Of a stretch of DNA of 64,000 nucleotides, positions 41,958 to 51,638 are shown piece after piece. Source of the stretch: Nitrospirillum viridazoti CBAmc (GTDB lineage Bacteria; Pseudomonadota; Alphaproteobacteria; Azospirillales; Azospirillaceae). The DNA is taken from NCBI RefSeq assembly GCF_000730165.1, contig NZ_CP022111.1, positions 1,302,001 to 1,366,000 on the forward strand, given 5' to 3'. The translations under genes and the position numbers were made by a program. The stretch's first letter is position 1. Each line of letters starts with the position of its first letter. The notes beneath the pieces were generated by a model. That model was not told where the DNA came from, did no database searches, and saw nothing but the letters and a program-made list of their open reading frames with translations.

Positions 41958-43067
41958 TCAATACACCACCACCGAGCGGATGCTTTCGCCAGCGTGCATG
42001 AGATCAAAACCCTTGTTGATCTCGTCCAGGCTCAGGGTATGGGTGATCATGGGGTCGATCTGGATCTTCCCGTTCATGTACCAGTCGACGATCTTGGGCA
42101 CGTCGGTGCGGCCCTTGGCGCCGCCGAAGGCCGACCCCTTCCACACCCGGCCGGTGACCAGCTGGAAGGGGCGGGTGGAGATCTCCTTGCCGGCCTCGGC
42201 CACGCCGATGACGACGGACACGCCCCAGCCGCGATGGCAGGCTTCCAGCGCCTGGCGCATCACCACCGTGTTGCCGGTGCAGTCGAAGGTGTAGTCGGCG
42301 CCGCCGTCGGTCAGGGCCACCAGGTGCTGGACGATGTCGCCCTCCACCTTCTTCGGGTTCACGAAATGGGTCATGCCGAAGCGGCGGCCCCATTCCTCCT
42401 TGCTGTCGTTGATGTCGACGCCGACGATCTTGTCGGCGCCCACCATCCTGGCACCCTGAATGACGTTCAGGCCGATGCCGCCCAGGCCGAAGACGACAAC
42501 GTTGGCGCCGGGTTCCACCTTCGCCGTCTTCACCACGGCGCCCACGCCGGTGGTGACACCGCAGCCGATGTAGCAGGAGGTGTTGAAGGGCGCATCGTCC
42601 CGGATCTTGGCCAGGGCGATCTCCGGCAGCACCGTGAAGTTGGAGAAGGTGGAGCAGCCCATGTAGTGGAAAATGGGCTGGCCCTTGTAGCTGAAGCGGC
42701 TGGTGCCATCGGGCATCAGGCCCTTGCCCTGGGTCGCGCGGATGGCGGTGCACAGGTTGGTCTTGCCGGACAGGCAGGATTTGCACTGGCGGCATTCCGG
42801 CGTGTACAGCGGGATGACGTGGTCGCCCGGCTTCACGCTGGTGACGCCCGGTCCCACCTCGCGCACGATGCCGGCGCCCTCATGGCCCAGGATGGACGGG
42901 AACAGGCCTTCGCTGTCCAGGCCGTCCAGCGTGTAGGCGTCGGTGTGGCAGATGCCCGTCGCCATGATCTCGACCAGGACCTCACCCGTCTTCGGGCCCT
43001 CCAGGTCCACTTCCACGATCTCCAGGGGCTTCTTCGCCTCGAACGCCACGGCGGCACGGGTCTTCAT
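41958..43067 (-). CDS. frmA: S-(hydroxymethyl)glutathione dehydrogenase / class III alcohol dehydrogenase
   Basis: 369 residues from the ATG at 43067. Catalytic zinc ligands are in [13 protein letters not shown] and [12 protein letters not shown]; the four structural zinc cysteines are in [17 protein letters not shown]. The NAD fold has [20 protein letters not shown]. Family-specific [11 protein letters not shown]-like ([17 protein letters not shown]), [18 protein letters not shown] and [16 protein letters not shown] are present. It oxidises the spontaneous glutathione-formaldehyde adduct. The gene is divergent from a LysR regulator, not accompanied by frmR. Confidence 0.97.
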   Translation of the reverse strand: MKTRAAVAFEAKKPLEIVEVDLEGPKTGEVLVEIMATGICHTDAYTLDGLDSEGLFPSILGHEGAGIVREVGPGVTSVKPGDHVIPLYTPECRQCKSCLSGKTNLCTAIRATQGKGLMPDGTSRFSYKGQPIFHYMGCSTFSNFTVLPEIALAKIRDDAPFNTSCYIGCGVTTGVGAVVKTAKVEPGANVVVFGLGGIGLNVIQGARMVGADKIVGVDINDSKEEWGRRFGMTHFVNPKKVEGDIVQHLVALTDGGADYTFDCTGNTVVMRQALEACHRGWGVSVVIGVAEAGKEISTRPFQLVTGRVWKGSAFGGAKGRTDVPKIVDWYMNGKIQIDPMITHTLSLDEINKGFDLMHAGESIRSVVVY

Positions 43068-43228
43068 GGGTGCGTTTCCTATCTGGTGCAGGATTGATGC
43101 CGGCGCCTTCCCCTTCAGAGTAAGGGAAACCGGCCCGTGAGCCGCCACCTTACGCCAAGGTGGGCGCTCCCGTCCGCGCGACTATAGTATCGATTTTCCT
43201 GGCAATGCCCGCCGCCACTCGGCAAATC

Positions 43229-43250
43229 ATTGTTGCTGACAGGCAATAAT
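43229..43250. promoter_or_regulatory. Near-perfect palindrome between frmA and the divergent lysR gene
   Basis: ATTGTTGC-N6-GCAATAAT is symmetric except at one position per arm (ATTRTTGC/GCAAYAAT). It ends 17 bases before the LysR start and about 160 bases upstream of frmA. LysR regulators bind such interrupted dyads (T-N11-A type) and repress their own gene. This is the best operator candidate for the neighbouring LysR protein. Confidence 0.5.
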
Positions 43251-43267
43251 CCAAGGGCGCCTTTGCG

Positions 43268-44206
43268 ATGGCACGCTGGGACGGCATCGATGAGTTCATC
43301 GCCGTGGGCGAAACGGAAAGTTTCTCACGCGCGGCCCAGCGGCTGGGCATCTCCACCTCCCACGTCAGCCGGGCGGTGGCACGGCTGGAGGATCGCTTGC
43401 AGGTGCGCCTGCTGTACCGCACCACCCGGCACGTCAGCCTGACCGACGCTGGCAGCACCTTCCTGGAGCGCTGCCGCCGCCTGGTGGATGAGCGCGAGGA
43501 CATGTACGCCGCCGTCAGCGAGCAGGATGGCGCGCCCAAGGGCCATCTGCGGCTCACCTGCTCCATCGCTTATGGGGAGCGCTACATCGTCCCCCTGGTC
43601 AACCGCTTCGCCGCCAGCCATCCACAGCTGGCGGTGACCATAGACCTCAGCAACCGCGTGGTAGATCTGGTGGGTGAAGGCTTCGACCTGGCGGTGCGCA
43701 CCGGCAGCCTGCACGACAGCCGCCTGATCGCGACCCGCCTGGCCTCGCGCACCCGCCACCTGTGCGCGGCCCCCGGTTACATCGACCGCCATGGCACGCC
43801 GCACAGCCTGGAGGATCTGGCCCGCCACCATTGCCTGGTGGGCACGACGGAGGTCTGGCAGTTCAGCGTCGACGGCAGGGAGGTGGATGTCCGTCCCCAG
43901 GGCAACTGGCGCTGCAACAGCGGCTTCGCCGTGGTCGACGCCGCCCTGCAGGGCCTGGGCATCTGCCAGTTGCCGGACTTCTATGTCGCAGCCCACCTGG
44001 CGGAGGGGCGGCTGGTGCCCCTGCTGGACCATCTGCGTCCGCCGGACGAGGGGGTGTGGGCGGTCTATCCGCACCGCCGCCACCTGTCGCCCAAAGTCAG
44101 CCTGCTGATCGAGTATCTGCGCACGCGGCTGGAGGATGCGCCGGCCGCGACATCGCCCAATGCCGGCCGCGATGGCAGCACCTCGCATCGCTATGGAAAT
44201 GCCTGA
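43268..44206 (+). CDS. LysR-family regulator divergent from frmA-fghA
   Basis: 312 residues. HTH: GIDEFIAVGETESFSRAAQR, then LGISTSHVSRAVARLEDRLQ and VRLLYRTTRHVSLTDAGSTF. The effector domain shows GHLRLTCSIAYGERYIVPLV, LSNRVVDLVGEGFDLAVRTG and a C-terminal SLLIEYLRTRLE. It belongs to the CrgA/DsdC-like subgroup of LysR proteins. A palindrome lies 17 bases ahead of its start. Control of formaldehyde detoxification by it is plausible but inferred from gene order. Confidence 0.9.
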   Translation: MARWDGIDEFIAVGETESFSRAAQRLGISTSHVSRAVARLEDRLQVRLLYRTTRHVSLTDAGSTFLERCRRLVDEREDMYAAVSEQDGAPKGHLRLTCSIAYGERYIVPLVNRFAASHPQLAVTIDLSNRVVDLVGEGFDLAVRTGSLHDSRLIATRLASRTRHLCAAPGYIDRHGTPHSLEDLARHHCLVGTTEVWQFSVDGREVDVRPQGNWRCNSGFAVVDAALQGLGICQLPDFYVAAHLAEGRLVPLLDHLRPPDEGVWAVYPHRRHLSPKVSLLIEYLRTRLEDAPAATSPNAGRDGSTSHRYGNA

Positions 44207-44285
44207 ATGCAGCCCGGCCATACGGGTCCATGCCGGGGTGCGCAGGCCACCTGGCCGTTCTAAGTCGGGCGGTCTCACGCTATGA

Positions 44286-44315
44286 AAGGGGGCCCGGGCG
44301 ACCGGGGTCCCCCTT
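44286..44315 (+). terminator. GC-rich hairpin between the two lysR genes
   Basis: AAGGGGG at 44286-44292 pairs with CCCCCTT at 44309-44315 with further partial pairing inside. It has no T-run. It supports placing the second LysR start at 44333 rather than at the ATG at 44282, since the hairpin would otherwise be within the coding sequence. Weak evidence. Confidence 0.3.
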
Positions 44316-44332
44316 CCGGTCCCGGACGCCCC

Positions 44333-45280
44333 ATGCTGATCGAGAACCTGACCGACATCACCATCTTCATCCGCGTCGTCGCCACCGGCAGCCTGTCGGC
44401 GGCGGCGCGGGAGCTGGACCTGTCGCTGGCGGTGGTGTCCAAGCGCCTGGCCCGGCTGGAAGAGCGGCTGGGCGTGCGCCTGGCCAACCGCACCACCCGC
44501 CGCTTCAGCCTGACGGATGAGGGGTTGGAATTCCATGAGCGCTGCGTGCGCATCGTCGCCGACCTGGAAGAGGCGCAGGATCTGGTGGCCAGCCGCCGCC
44601 GCGCTGCCACCGGCCTGCTGCGGGTGACGGCCACGGCCGCCTTCGCCCGCCGCCACATCGCCCCCCGCCTGCCCCGCTTCCATGCCCAGTATCCCGACGT
44701 GCGGGTGCAGGTGCTGGTGACCGACACGGTGGTGGATCTGGTGGAGGCCGGCATCGACGTCGCCATCCGCCAGGCGGCCCTGCCCGACAGCACCCTGATG
44801 GTGCGCTGGCTGGCGCCCAACTACCGCATCCCCTGCGCCGCCCCCGGCTACATCGCCCAACATGGTGAGCCGGCGACGCCGCAGGACCTGCTGCACCACC
44901 ACTGCATCGTCATGGGCGACCCGCCCATGTCCACCTGGCGCTTCGACTGCCGCGAGGCGCTGGGCGAACCGGTGGCGGTGGAAATCCGCCCCCTGATCCA
45001 GACCAACGATGGCGAGGTCGGCCACGCCGCCGCGCTGGCGGGGTCCGGCATCGTGCTGAAATCCATCTGGGACATCTGCGACGACCTGGCGACCGGCCGC
45101 CTCAAGGGCCTGCTGCCGCAATACCACTCCCCGGCGCCCGCCATCCAGGCCGTCTACCCCGCCGGCCGCCACGCCGCCGCCAAGCTGCGCGCCTTTCTTG
45201 ATTTCCTGTCGGCGGAACTGAAGGCCGATCCGTGCTGGGGGGTGGCCAACCGGCCGGCGCGCGACACCGTCACGGCTTGA
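44333..45280 (+). CDS. LysR-family regulator
   Basis: 315 residues from the ATG at 44333; an in-frame ATG at 44282 would add 17 Gly/Pro-rich residues not typical of LysR. HTH: MLIENLTDITIFIRVVATGS, LSAAARELDLSLAVVSKRLA, RLEERLGVRLANRTTRRFSL. The effector domain has RRRAATGLLRVTATAAFARR and VTDTVVDLVEAGIDVAIRQA. It resembles the first LysR in subgroup, with similar motif spacing, but is not a recent copy. Its 3' end overlaps the convergent sensor kinase gene by 11 bp. Target unknown. Confidence 0.9.
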   Translation: MLIENLTDITIFIRVVATGSLSAAARELDLSLAVVSKRLARLEERLGVRLANRTTRRFSLTDEGLEFHERCVRIVADLEEAQDLVASRRRAATGLLRVTATAAFARRHIAPRLPRFHAQYPDVRVQVLVTDTVVDLVEAGIDVAIRQAALPDSTLMVRWLAPNYRIPCAAPGYIAQHGEPATPQDLLHHHCIVMGDPPMSTWRFDCREALGEPVAVEIRPLIQTNDGEVGHAAALAGSGIVLKSIWDICDDLATGRLKGLLPQYHSPAPAIQAVYPAGRHAAAKLRAFLDFLSAELKADPCWGVANRPARDTVTA

Positions 45281-46346
45281 GCGGCAGCCTGATCTCGAAC
45301 GCCACGCCCTGGGGCGTGACCGGTTCGGCGCGCACGTCGCCGCCATGGGCACGGGCGATGGCCTGGACGACGGCTAGGCCCAGGCCGGTGCCGCCGCTGA
45401 TGCGGGCGCGGGAATCGTCGGCGCGCCAGAAGGGGTCGAAGGCGTGGGCCTCCATGCCCGGTGGCAGGCCAGGTCCTTCATCCGCCACGCGCAGCACAAC
45501 GCTTCCGCCCTCCAGCACGATCGCCACCCGCACCCGGCCGGGGGCGGCGTAGCGGCGGGCGTTTTCCAGCAGGGCCAGCAGGGCCTGGCGCACGCGGGCG
45601 CCGTCGGCCGAAACCTCCACCGGCGCCAGGTCGGTTTCGATCGCCAGGCCGGCAGCGGCGCAGGTGGGGCTCACCAGGGCCACCACGGCCGCCGCCTCCG
45701 CTGCCACGTCCACCTGCTCCCGCCGCAGTTCCAGCCGGCCGCTCTGCGCCAGGGTCAGCAGCTTCAGGTCATCGACGATGCGGGTCAGCAGATCGACCTG
45801 TCCCACCAGGCCGCGGAAGGCTTCCATATCCGGGGTGAACACGCCGTCGGCGTAGCCCTGCAGGCGGCCGCGCAGGATGGTCAGGGGCGTGCGCAGCTCA
45901 TGCGCGATGGCCACGTTCCAGGTGCGCATCTCGATGGCGGCGCGCTCCAGCTGCGCCGCCATGGCGTTGAAGTCGTGCACCAGCTGCTTGGTCTCCCGGA
46001 AGCCGCTCTCGTCCACCTGGGCGCGGGCCGTCAGGTCGCCGCCGGCGATGCGCTTGGCGGCCCCGGCCACCGCGTCCAGCGAAGCGATCAGCCGGCGGGC
46101 GAAGCGGACCGCGGCCCGCGCCGCCATGGCGACGCCCACCATGCCCAGCAGCGCCGTGACCGACCAGTCCATGACATGCTGCCAGATCCCGGGCGGATGG
46201 TGGAACAGGTCCGGCCACAGGCGGAACATGACGGTGAAGAAGATGGTGAGGCCCACGGTCATGATGACCAGGGCCAGGCCGGTGACCGCGGCCATGGACA
46301 GGACCAGCTGCCGGTTCAGGCCGGTGATGCGCCGGAAGCGCCACAT
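45270..46346 (-). CDS. Sensor histidine kinase of RND efflux operon (BaeS-like)
   Basis: 358 residues from the ATG at 46346, which lies 1 base past the regulator's stop. Two membrane helices (about 13-38 and 55-78) enclose a very short periplasmic loop (LWPDLFHHPPGIWQHV). HAMP follows, then HisKA with NVAIAHELRTPLTILRGRLQ, and the ATPase domain with LLALLENARRYAAPG, ADEGPGLPPGM and GGTGLGLAVVQAIARAHGG. A loop this small suggests sensing in or near the membrane, as for other intramembrane-type kinases. It pairs with the adjacent OmpR-type regulator. Confidence 0.93.
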   Translation of the reverse strand: MWRFRRITGLNRQLVLSMAAVTGLALVIMTVGLTIFFTVMFRLWPDLFHHPPGIWQHVMDWSVTALLGMVGVAMAARAAVRFARRLIASLDAVAGAAKRIAGGDLTARAQVDESGFRETKQLVHDFNAMAAQLERAAIEMRTWNVAIAHELRTPLTILRGRLQGYADGVFTPDMEAFRGLVGQVDLLTRIVDDLKLLTLAQSGRLELRREQVDVAAEAAAVVALVSPTCAAAGLAIETDLAPVEVSADGARVRQALLALLENARRYAAPGRVRVAIVLEGGSVVLRVADEGPGLPPGMEAHAFDPFWRADDSRARISGGTGLGLAVVQAIARAHGGDVRAEPVTPQGVAFEIRLPLKP

Positions 46347-46347
46347 C

Positions 46348-47037
46348 TTAGACGGCCGGTCCCAGGCGATAGCCCACGCCGCGCACCCCTTCCATGAAGC
46401 CGCCGGCGCCGGCGGCCTGCAGCTTGCGCCGGATGTTGCTGGCGTGGCTGTCGATGGTGCGCTCCAGCGTGTCACCCTCGGGCAGGCAGGCGTCAATCAA
46501 TTCCCCCCGGGTGAAGGCGCGGGTGGGGGCCCGCATCATGTGGGCCAGGATGCGGAATTCCGTCAGCGTCAGGTCCAGCCGGTTGCGCTTCCCCGCCGTG
46601 GTCACGACCGCCATGTGGGCGGTCAGGTCCAGTTCCAGCCCGCCCAGTCGCAGCAGGGTCTGCCCCTCGGTGGAACGGGTGCGGCGCAGGACGGCCTTGA
46701 CCCGCGCCACCACCTCCAGCGGGTTGAAGGGCTTCACGATGTAGTCGTCGGCGCCGATGCGCAGGGCCTGCAGCTTGTCCAGATCCTCGCTCAGCGCCGT
46801 CACCATGATGACGGGGGTGTCGCCGCGCCGGCGCAGCTCGGCCAGCACCTCGTACCCATCCACCCTGGGCATCTTCACGTCCAGGATGACCAGGTCGGGC
46901 GGCAGGGCGCGGTGCAGGTCCAGCGCCACCTGGCCGTTGATGGCGGTGACGGTGCGCAGGCCTTCCCGCTCCAGGTAGCCCTGCAGGATGCTGGCGATCT
47001 CCGGCTCGTCCTCGGCAATCAGCACCAGGGAACTCAT
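46348..47037 (-). CDS. OmpR/BaeR-like response regulator
   Basis: 229 residues. The receiver has LIAEDEPEIASILQGYLERE, phospho-Asp in LVILDVKMPRVDGYEVL, and VTALSEDLDKLQALRIGADD followed by YIVKPFNPLEVVARVKAVLR, a stretch very similar to BaeR. The winged-helix DNA-binding domain has LTLTEFRILAHMMRAPTRAF and ERTIDSHASNIRRKLQAAGA. It is encoded between the outer-membrane factor and the kinase, 15 bases after the former, so it is likely to activate its own efflux operon in response to envelope stress. Confidence 0.93.
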   Translation of the reverse strand: MSSLVLIAEDEPEIASILQGYLEREGLRTVTAINGQVALDLHRALPPDLVILDVKMPRVDGYEVLAELRRRGDTPVIMVTALSEDLDKLQALRIGADDYIVKPFNPLEVVARVKAVLRRTRSTEGQTLLRLGGLELDLTAHMAVVTTAGKRNRLDLTLTEFRILAHMMRAPTRAFTRGELIDACLPEGDTLERTIDSHASNIRRKLQAAGAGGFMEGVRGVGYRLGPAV

Positions 47038-47052
47038 GATCCCCGTCCCTTC

Positions 47053-48474
47053 CTATTTCACCCCGCCGCCCAGCACCTGGTACAGCGTGACCAGGTTGCC
47101 GGCGTCGGTCAGCTGCACCGACACCAGGGTCTGCTGCGCGGAATAGAGGGTGCGCTGGGCGTCCAGGGCGTTCAGATAGCTGTCCGCCCCCTGCTTGTAA
47201 CGGGCCTGCGACAAGTCGTAGCTGGTCTGGGCACTGCGCACCTTGGCCTGCTGGGCGTCCAGCTGCTCGGCGATGGTGCCGCGGCGGGCCAGGGCGTTCG
47301 CCACCTCCTTGAACGCGGTCTGGATGGTCTTCTCATATGTCGCCACCGCCGCCTGCTGCGTGGCCTTGGCATAGTCCAGGTTGGCCTGGTTGGCGCCATT
47401 GTCGAAGATGGGCACCGAGACCGAGGGCGTGAAGCTCAGCGACTGCGACTGGGCCTGGAACAGGTTGCCGAAGGCCGAACTGGCGAAGCCGGCCGCCGTC
47501 GTCAGGCTGACGGTGGGGAAGAAGGCGGCGCGGGCGGCCCCGATGTTGGCGTTGGCCGACTTCAGGCTGTGTTCCGCCGACAGCACGTCCGGCCGGTTCA
47601 GCAGCACGCCGCTGCTCATCCCCGCCGGCAGCGCCGCCAGGGTGAAGGTGCGGCCCTCAATGCCATCCGGCAGATGGGCGGGGTCCACCGGCCCGCCGGT
47701 CAGCGTCTCCAGCGCGTTCAGGTCCTGCGCCACCAGGGTGGTGTAATTGGCGACGTCCGCCCGCGCCGTCTGATAGATGGTGTCGGCCTCCGCCGCGTCC
47801 AGCCGGGTGGCGACGCCGTTGCTGAGGCGCTTGCGCGTCACGTCGGCGGAATGCTGGGCGCTTTCCATCGTCTCCTGCGCGATGCGCAGCAGGCTTTTGT
47901 CGGCGGCGTAGGTGATGTAGGCGGTGGCGACCTCGGAAATCAGGCTGATGCGCGTGGCCCGCGCCGTCTCCTCCTCCGCCAGGTAGGTCTCAAGGTCCGC
48001 CCGCGTCAGGCTGGCGACGCGGCCGAACAGGTCGGCCTCGAAGGCGCTGACACCGACGGCGGCGGACAGGGACTTGGTCTCCTGCCGGTTGGACCCGGCC
48101 CCGGTACGGCTGTAGCTGCCGCTGGCCGAGGCGTTCACCGTCGGTAGCTGCGCCGCCTCCTGCACCCGATACTTGGCCCGGGCGGCCAGCACGTTCTGCA
48201 CCGCCACCCGCAGGTCGCGGTTGTTGTCCAGCGCCTGGCCGACGACGGCGCGCAGGTCGGCGTCGACGAAGAAGTCCTGCCAGCCCGTCTCCGCCGCCGG
48301 CATGCCCGCCGCGGGCTGGCCGTAAGCCGCCCCCTGCGGCCAGGCGGACGGCACCGGGGCGGCCGGGCGCTGATAGTCCGGGTCCAGGGAAATGCAGCCG
48401 GCCAGCAGGCTGAGCGCCAGAAGGGAGGTGGCCACAAGGGCGGTCGTGGTGCGCAAGAACGGCTGCGTCATCAC
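47053..48474 (-). CDS. RND efflux outer-membrane lipoprotein, NodT/OprM family
   Basis: 473 residues. Lipoprotein signal: LVATSLLALSLLAGCISLDP. Family motifs are DPDYQRPAAPVPSAWPQG, WQDFFVDADLRAVVGQALDN, NNRDLRVAVQNVLAARAKYR, SAFEADLFGRVASLTRADLE and SLLLNRPDVLSAEHSLKSAN-like (GVLLNRPDVLSAEHSL). The C-terminus holds AQRTLYSAQQTLVSVQL. It forms the outer-membrane duct for the RND pump encoded just upstream; the starts and stops overlap by 4 bases (ATGA). Confidence 0.95.
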   Translation of the reverse strand: MMTQPFLRTTTALVATSLLALSLLAGCISLDPDYQRPAAPVPSAWPQGAAYGQPAAGMPAAETGWQDFFVDADLRAVVGQALDNNRDLRVAVQNVLAARAKYRVQEAAQLPTVNASASGSYSRTGAGSNRQETKSLSAAVGVSAFEADLFGRVASLTRADLETYLAEEETARATRISLISEVATAYITYAADKSLLRIAQETMESAQHSADVTRKRLSNGVATRLDAAEADTIYQTARADVANYTTLVAQDLNALETLTGGPVDPAHLPDGIEGRTFTLAALPAGMSSGVLLNRPDVLSAEHSLKSANANIGAARAAFFPTVSLTTAAGFASSAFGNLFQAQSQSLSFTPSVSVPIFDNGANQANLDYAKATQQAAVATYEKTIQTAFKEVANALARRGTIAEQLDAQQAKVRSAQTSYDLSQARYKQGADSYLNALDAQRTLYSAQQTLVSVQLTDAGNLVTLYQVLGGGVK

Positions 48475-51400
48475 ACGCCCTCCGAATGCTGGTCGTCGGC
48501 CGGGTCGTTCCTGGGGGCGGCGCCGTGCTTGCCGGCCAGGTCGCCGCCGAACAGCTTGCGCACCAGGACATAGAACAGGGGCACGAAGAAGATGGCCAGG
48601 ACGGTGGCCGAAATGACGCCGCCGACCACGCCGGTACCGATGTCGTTCTGGCTGCCCGCCCCCGCCCCCGTGGCCAGGGCCAGCGGCAGCACACCGGCCA
48701 CGAAGGCCAGGGAGGTCATCAGGATGGGCCGCAGGCGTAGGCGCGCGCCCTCAATGGCGGCCTGCACCGTGGGCACGCCGCGCTTCTCCGCCGCCTCCGC
48801 GAACTCCACGATCAGGATGGCGTTCTTGGCGGACAGGCCGATGGTGGTCAGCAGGCCCACCTGGAAATAGATGTCGTTGCTGAGGCCCCGCAGGGTCGCC
48901 GCGGTGACGGCGCCCAGGACGCCCAGCGGGATGACCAGCAGCACCGACACCGGGATGGACCAGCTTTCATACAGCGCGGCCAGGCAGAGGAAGACCACCA
49001 GGATGGACAGGGCGTACAGCATGGGCGCCTGGCCGCTGGACAGCCGTTCCTGGTAGGACAGGCCGGTCCACGACAGGCTGGTGCCCGGCGGCAGCTGGGC
49101 CGCCAGCTTTTCCATGGTGTTCATGGCATCGCCGGAGCTGGTCTCACCGGCGGCGGCACCCTGGATTTCCAGGGCGGCCAGGCCGTTGAAGCGCTGCAGC
49201 TGCGGCGGGCCCATTTCCCAGCGCGCCTGGGCGAAGGCGGTGAAAGGCGCCATGGTGCCGTTGGATCCGGTGACGTACCAGGCCCCCAGATCCTCGGGCG
49301 CCGAGCGGTAGGGCGCGTCGCCCTGGACATAGACGCGCTTCACGCGGCCGCGGTCGATGAAGTCGTTGACGTAGTTCGCGCCCCAGGCGCCGCTGAGCGT
49401 GCTGGTGATATCGCCGATGGACAGGCCCAGCGCGGTCGCCTTGGCGTGGTCGATGTCGATCTTCAGCTGCGGCGTATCATCCAGGCCATTGGGGCGGACG
49501 GCCTGCAAGGTCCTTTCCTGCGCCGCCAGGCCCAGCAGCTGGTTGCGGGCGCCCATCAGGCCGGCATGGCCCAGGGTGCCGTTGTCCTGCAGCCACATGT
49601 CGAAACCGTTGGACTGGCCCAGGCCCTGGATGGACGGCGGGATCAGGGAGAAGATCTGGGCGTCACGGATGCTGGACAGGCTTTTCGTCGCCCGGGCGGC
49701 GATGGCCTGGGCCCGGTGTTCGGCCCCCGGCCGATCGCTCCAGTCCTTCAGCGCCAGGAAGGCCATGCCGGCGTTCTGGCCCGAGCCCGCGAAGCTGAAG
49801 CCGGCCACGGTGAACAGGGCGCGCACCGTGCCGCTCTCATTCTCCAGGAAGTACTTCTCGATGGCACGGGACACCTGGTCGGTGCGGGCGTAGGTGGCGC
49901 CCACGGGCAGGGTGTACTGCACCATGACACTGCCCTGGTCCTCATCGGGCAGGAAGCTGGTGGGCAAGCGTACGAACAGCAGGGCCATGGCGCCGACGAT
50001 GACGCCATAGGCCAGCATGAACAGCACGGGCCGGCCGACGATACCGCCCAGGCGGCGTGCGTAACCCTCCTGCCCCCGGTCGAAATTCCGGTTGAACCAG
50101 CCGGCCAGCCCTTTGGTATGGGCATGGCCGTTGGCCTTCAGCAGCGTGGCGCAGAGGGCGGGTGACAGCACCAGGGCCACCACCACCGACAGGGCCATGG
50201 CCGACACGATGGTGATGGAGAACTGGCGGTAGATCACGCCGACGGACCCGCCGAAGAAGGCCATGGGCAGGAACACGGCCGACAGCACCATGGCGATGCC
50301 CACCAGGGCGCCGGTGATCTCGGTCATGGATTTCGCCGTGGCCTCATAGGCCGACAGCTTCTCCTCGCGCATGATGCGTTCGACGTTTTCCACCACGACG
50401 ATGGCGTCGTCCACCAGCAGGCCGATGGCCAGCACCATGGCGAACAGGGTCAGGGTATTGATGGAATAACCCGCCGCCGACAGCACGCCGAAAGTGCCCA
50501 GCAGCACCACGGGCACGGCGATGGCCGGGACCAGCACGGCGCGCCAGCTCTGCAGGAAGACGAACATCACGATGACCACCAGGATGATGGCCTCGATCAG
50601 GGTCTTGATCACCTCATGGATGGACAGCTTCACGAAGGCGGTGCTGTCGCGGGGATAGGCGATCTTGTAGCCGGCGGGGAAGTTGTGGGCCATGGCCTCC
50701 ACCTTGGCCTTGACGGCGGCGGCGGTCGTCATGGCGTTGGCTCCCGAGGCCAGCTGCAGGGCCATGCCCGAGGCCGGGTGGCCGTTCAGCCGGGTGCTGA
50801 CGCTGTAATCCTCGTTGCCCAGTTCCACCCGCGCCACGTCGCTGAGGTGCACGGTGGCGCCGTTGGTCAGCGTCTTGACGATGATCTTGCGGAACTGGTC
50901 CGGCGTCTGGAGCCGCGACATGGCGGTGACGGTGGCGTTCAACTGCTGGGTGTCCGCGGAGGGCCGCGCGCCGATCTCACCCGCCGTCACCTGGGTGTTC
51001 TGCGCCTGGATGGCGCTTTCGATGTCCGACGGCATCAGGCCGTAGCTGTGCAGCTTGTGCGGGTCCAGCCAGATGCGCATGGCGTACTGCGAGCCGAAGA
51101 CGCGGGTGGTGCCCACGCCGTTCACGCGGCTCAGCGGGTCTTGCAGGTTGCTGACCAGGAAGTCGGCCACGTCGGCGCTGCTGGCCTTGTCCGTCTCATC
51201 GTAGACGGCGACCACCATCAGGAAGTCGGTCTGCGCCTTGGCGACGGTGATGCCCTGCTGCTGCACTTGGGTGGGCAGGCGGCTGGTGGCCTGGGACACC
51301 TTGTTCTGCACCTGCACCTGGGCCACGTCGGGGTTCGTGCCCTGCTCGAACGTGACGCTGATGCTGGCGCTGCCGTTGGAGCTGCTGCTGGAGCTGAAGT

Positions 51401-51632
51401 ACAGCAGGTGGTCGATGCCGGTCAGCTGCTGTTCCAGCACCTGCACCACGCTGCTTTCCACCGCCTCGGCCGACGCGCCGGGGTAGGAGGCGCTGATGGA
51501 GACCGACGGCGGGGCGATGTCGGGATATTGCGAGATCGGCAGGGTGAAGATGGCCAGCACGCCGAACAGCATGATGACGATGGCGATGACCCAGGCGAAG
51601 ATGGGCCGGTCGATGAAGTAGCGTGCGAACAT
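48471..51632 (-). CDS. RND multidrug efflux permease, HAE-1 (AcrB/MexB) family
   Basis: 1053 residues, typical of AcrB. It starts FARYFIDRPIFAWVIAIVIM. It has SQYPDIAPPSVSISASYPGA, VQNKVSQATSRLPTQVQQQG, GLLVDDAIVVVENVERIM (with the proton-relay Asp pair in LLVDDAIVVVE), ALYESWSIPVSVLLVIPLG, and LTTIGLSAKNAILIVEFAE plus RPILMTSLAFVAGVLPLALA. It is the proton-driven inner-membrane pump of the tripartite system. The start lies 6 bases from the adaptor stop. Confidence 0.97.
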   Translation of the reverse strand: MFARYFIDRPIFAWVIAIVIMLFGVLAIFTLPISQYPDIAPPSVSISASYPGASAEAVESSVVQVLEQQLTGIDHLLYFSSSSSSNGSASISVTFEQGTNPDVAQVQVQNKVSQATSRLPTQVQQQGITVAKAQTDFLMVVAVYDETDKASSADVADFLVSNLQDPLSRVNGVGTTRVFGSQYAMRIWLDPHKLHSYGLMPSDIESAIQAQNTQVTAGEIGARPSADTQQLNATVTAMSRLQTPDQFRKIIVKTLTNGATVHLSDVARVELGNEDYSVSTRLNGHPASGMALQLASGANAMTTAAAVKAKVEAMAHNFPAGYKIAYPRDSTAFVKLSIHEVIKTLIEAIILVVIVMFVFLQSWRAVLVPAIAVPVVLLGTFGVLSAAGYSINTLTLFAMVLAIGLLVDDAIVVVENVERIMREEKLSAYEATAKSMTEITGALVGIAMVLSAVFLPMAFFGGSVGVIYRQFSITIVSAMALSVVVALVLSPALCATLLKANGHAHTKGLAGWFNRNFDRGQEGYARRLGGIVGRPVLFMLAYGVIVGAMALLFVRLPTSFLPDEDQGSVMVQYTLPVGATYARTDQVSRAIEKYFLENESGTVRALFTVAGFSFAGSGQNAGMAFLALKDWSDRPGAEHRAQAIAARATKSLSSIRDAQIFSLIPPSIQGLGQSNGFDMWLQDNGTLGHAGLMGARNQLLGLAAQERTLQAVRPNGLDDTPQLKIDIDHAKATALGLSIGDITSTLSGAWGANYVNDFIDRGRVKRVYVQGDAPYRSAPEDLGAWYVTGSNGTMAPFTAFAQARWEMGPPQLQRFNGLAALEIQGAAAGETSSGDAMNTMEKLAAQLPPGTSLSWTGLSYQERLSSGQAPMLYALSILVVFLCLAALYESWSIPVSVLLVIPLGVLGAVTAATLRGLSNDIYFQVGLLTTIGLSAKNAILIVEFAEAAEKRGVPTVQAAIEGARLRLRPILMTSLAFVAGVLPLALATGAGAGSQNDIGTGVVGGVISATVLAIFFVPLFYVLVRKLFGGDLAGKHGAAPRNDPADDQHSEGV

Positions 51633-51638
51633 GGCGGC

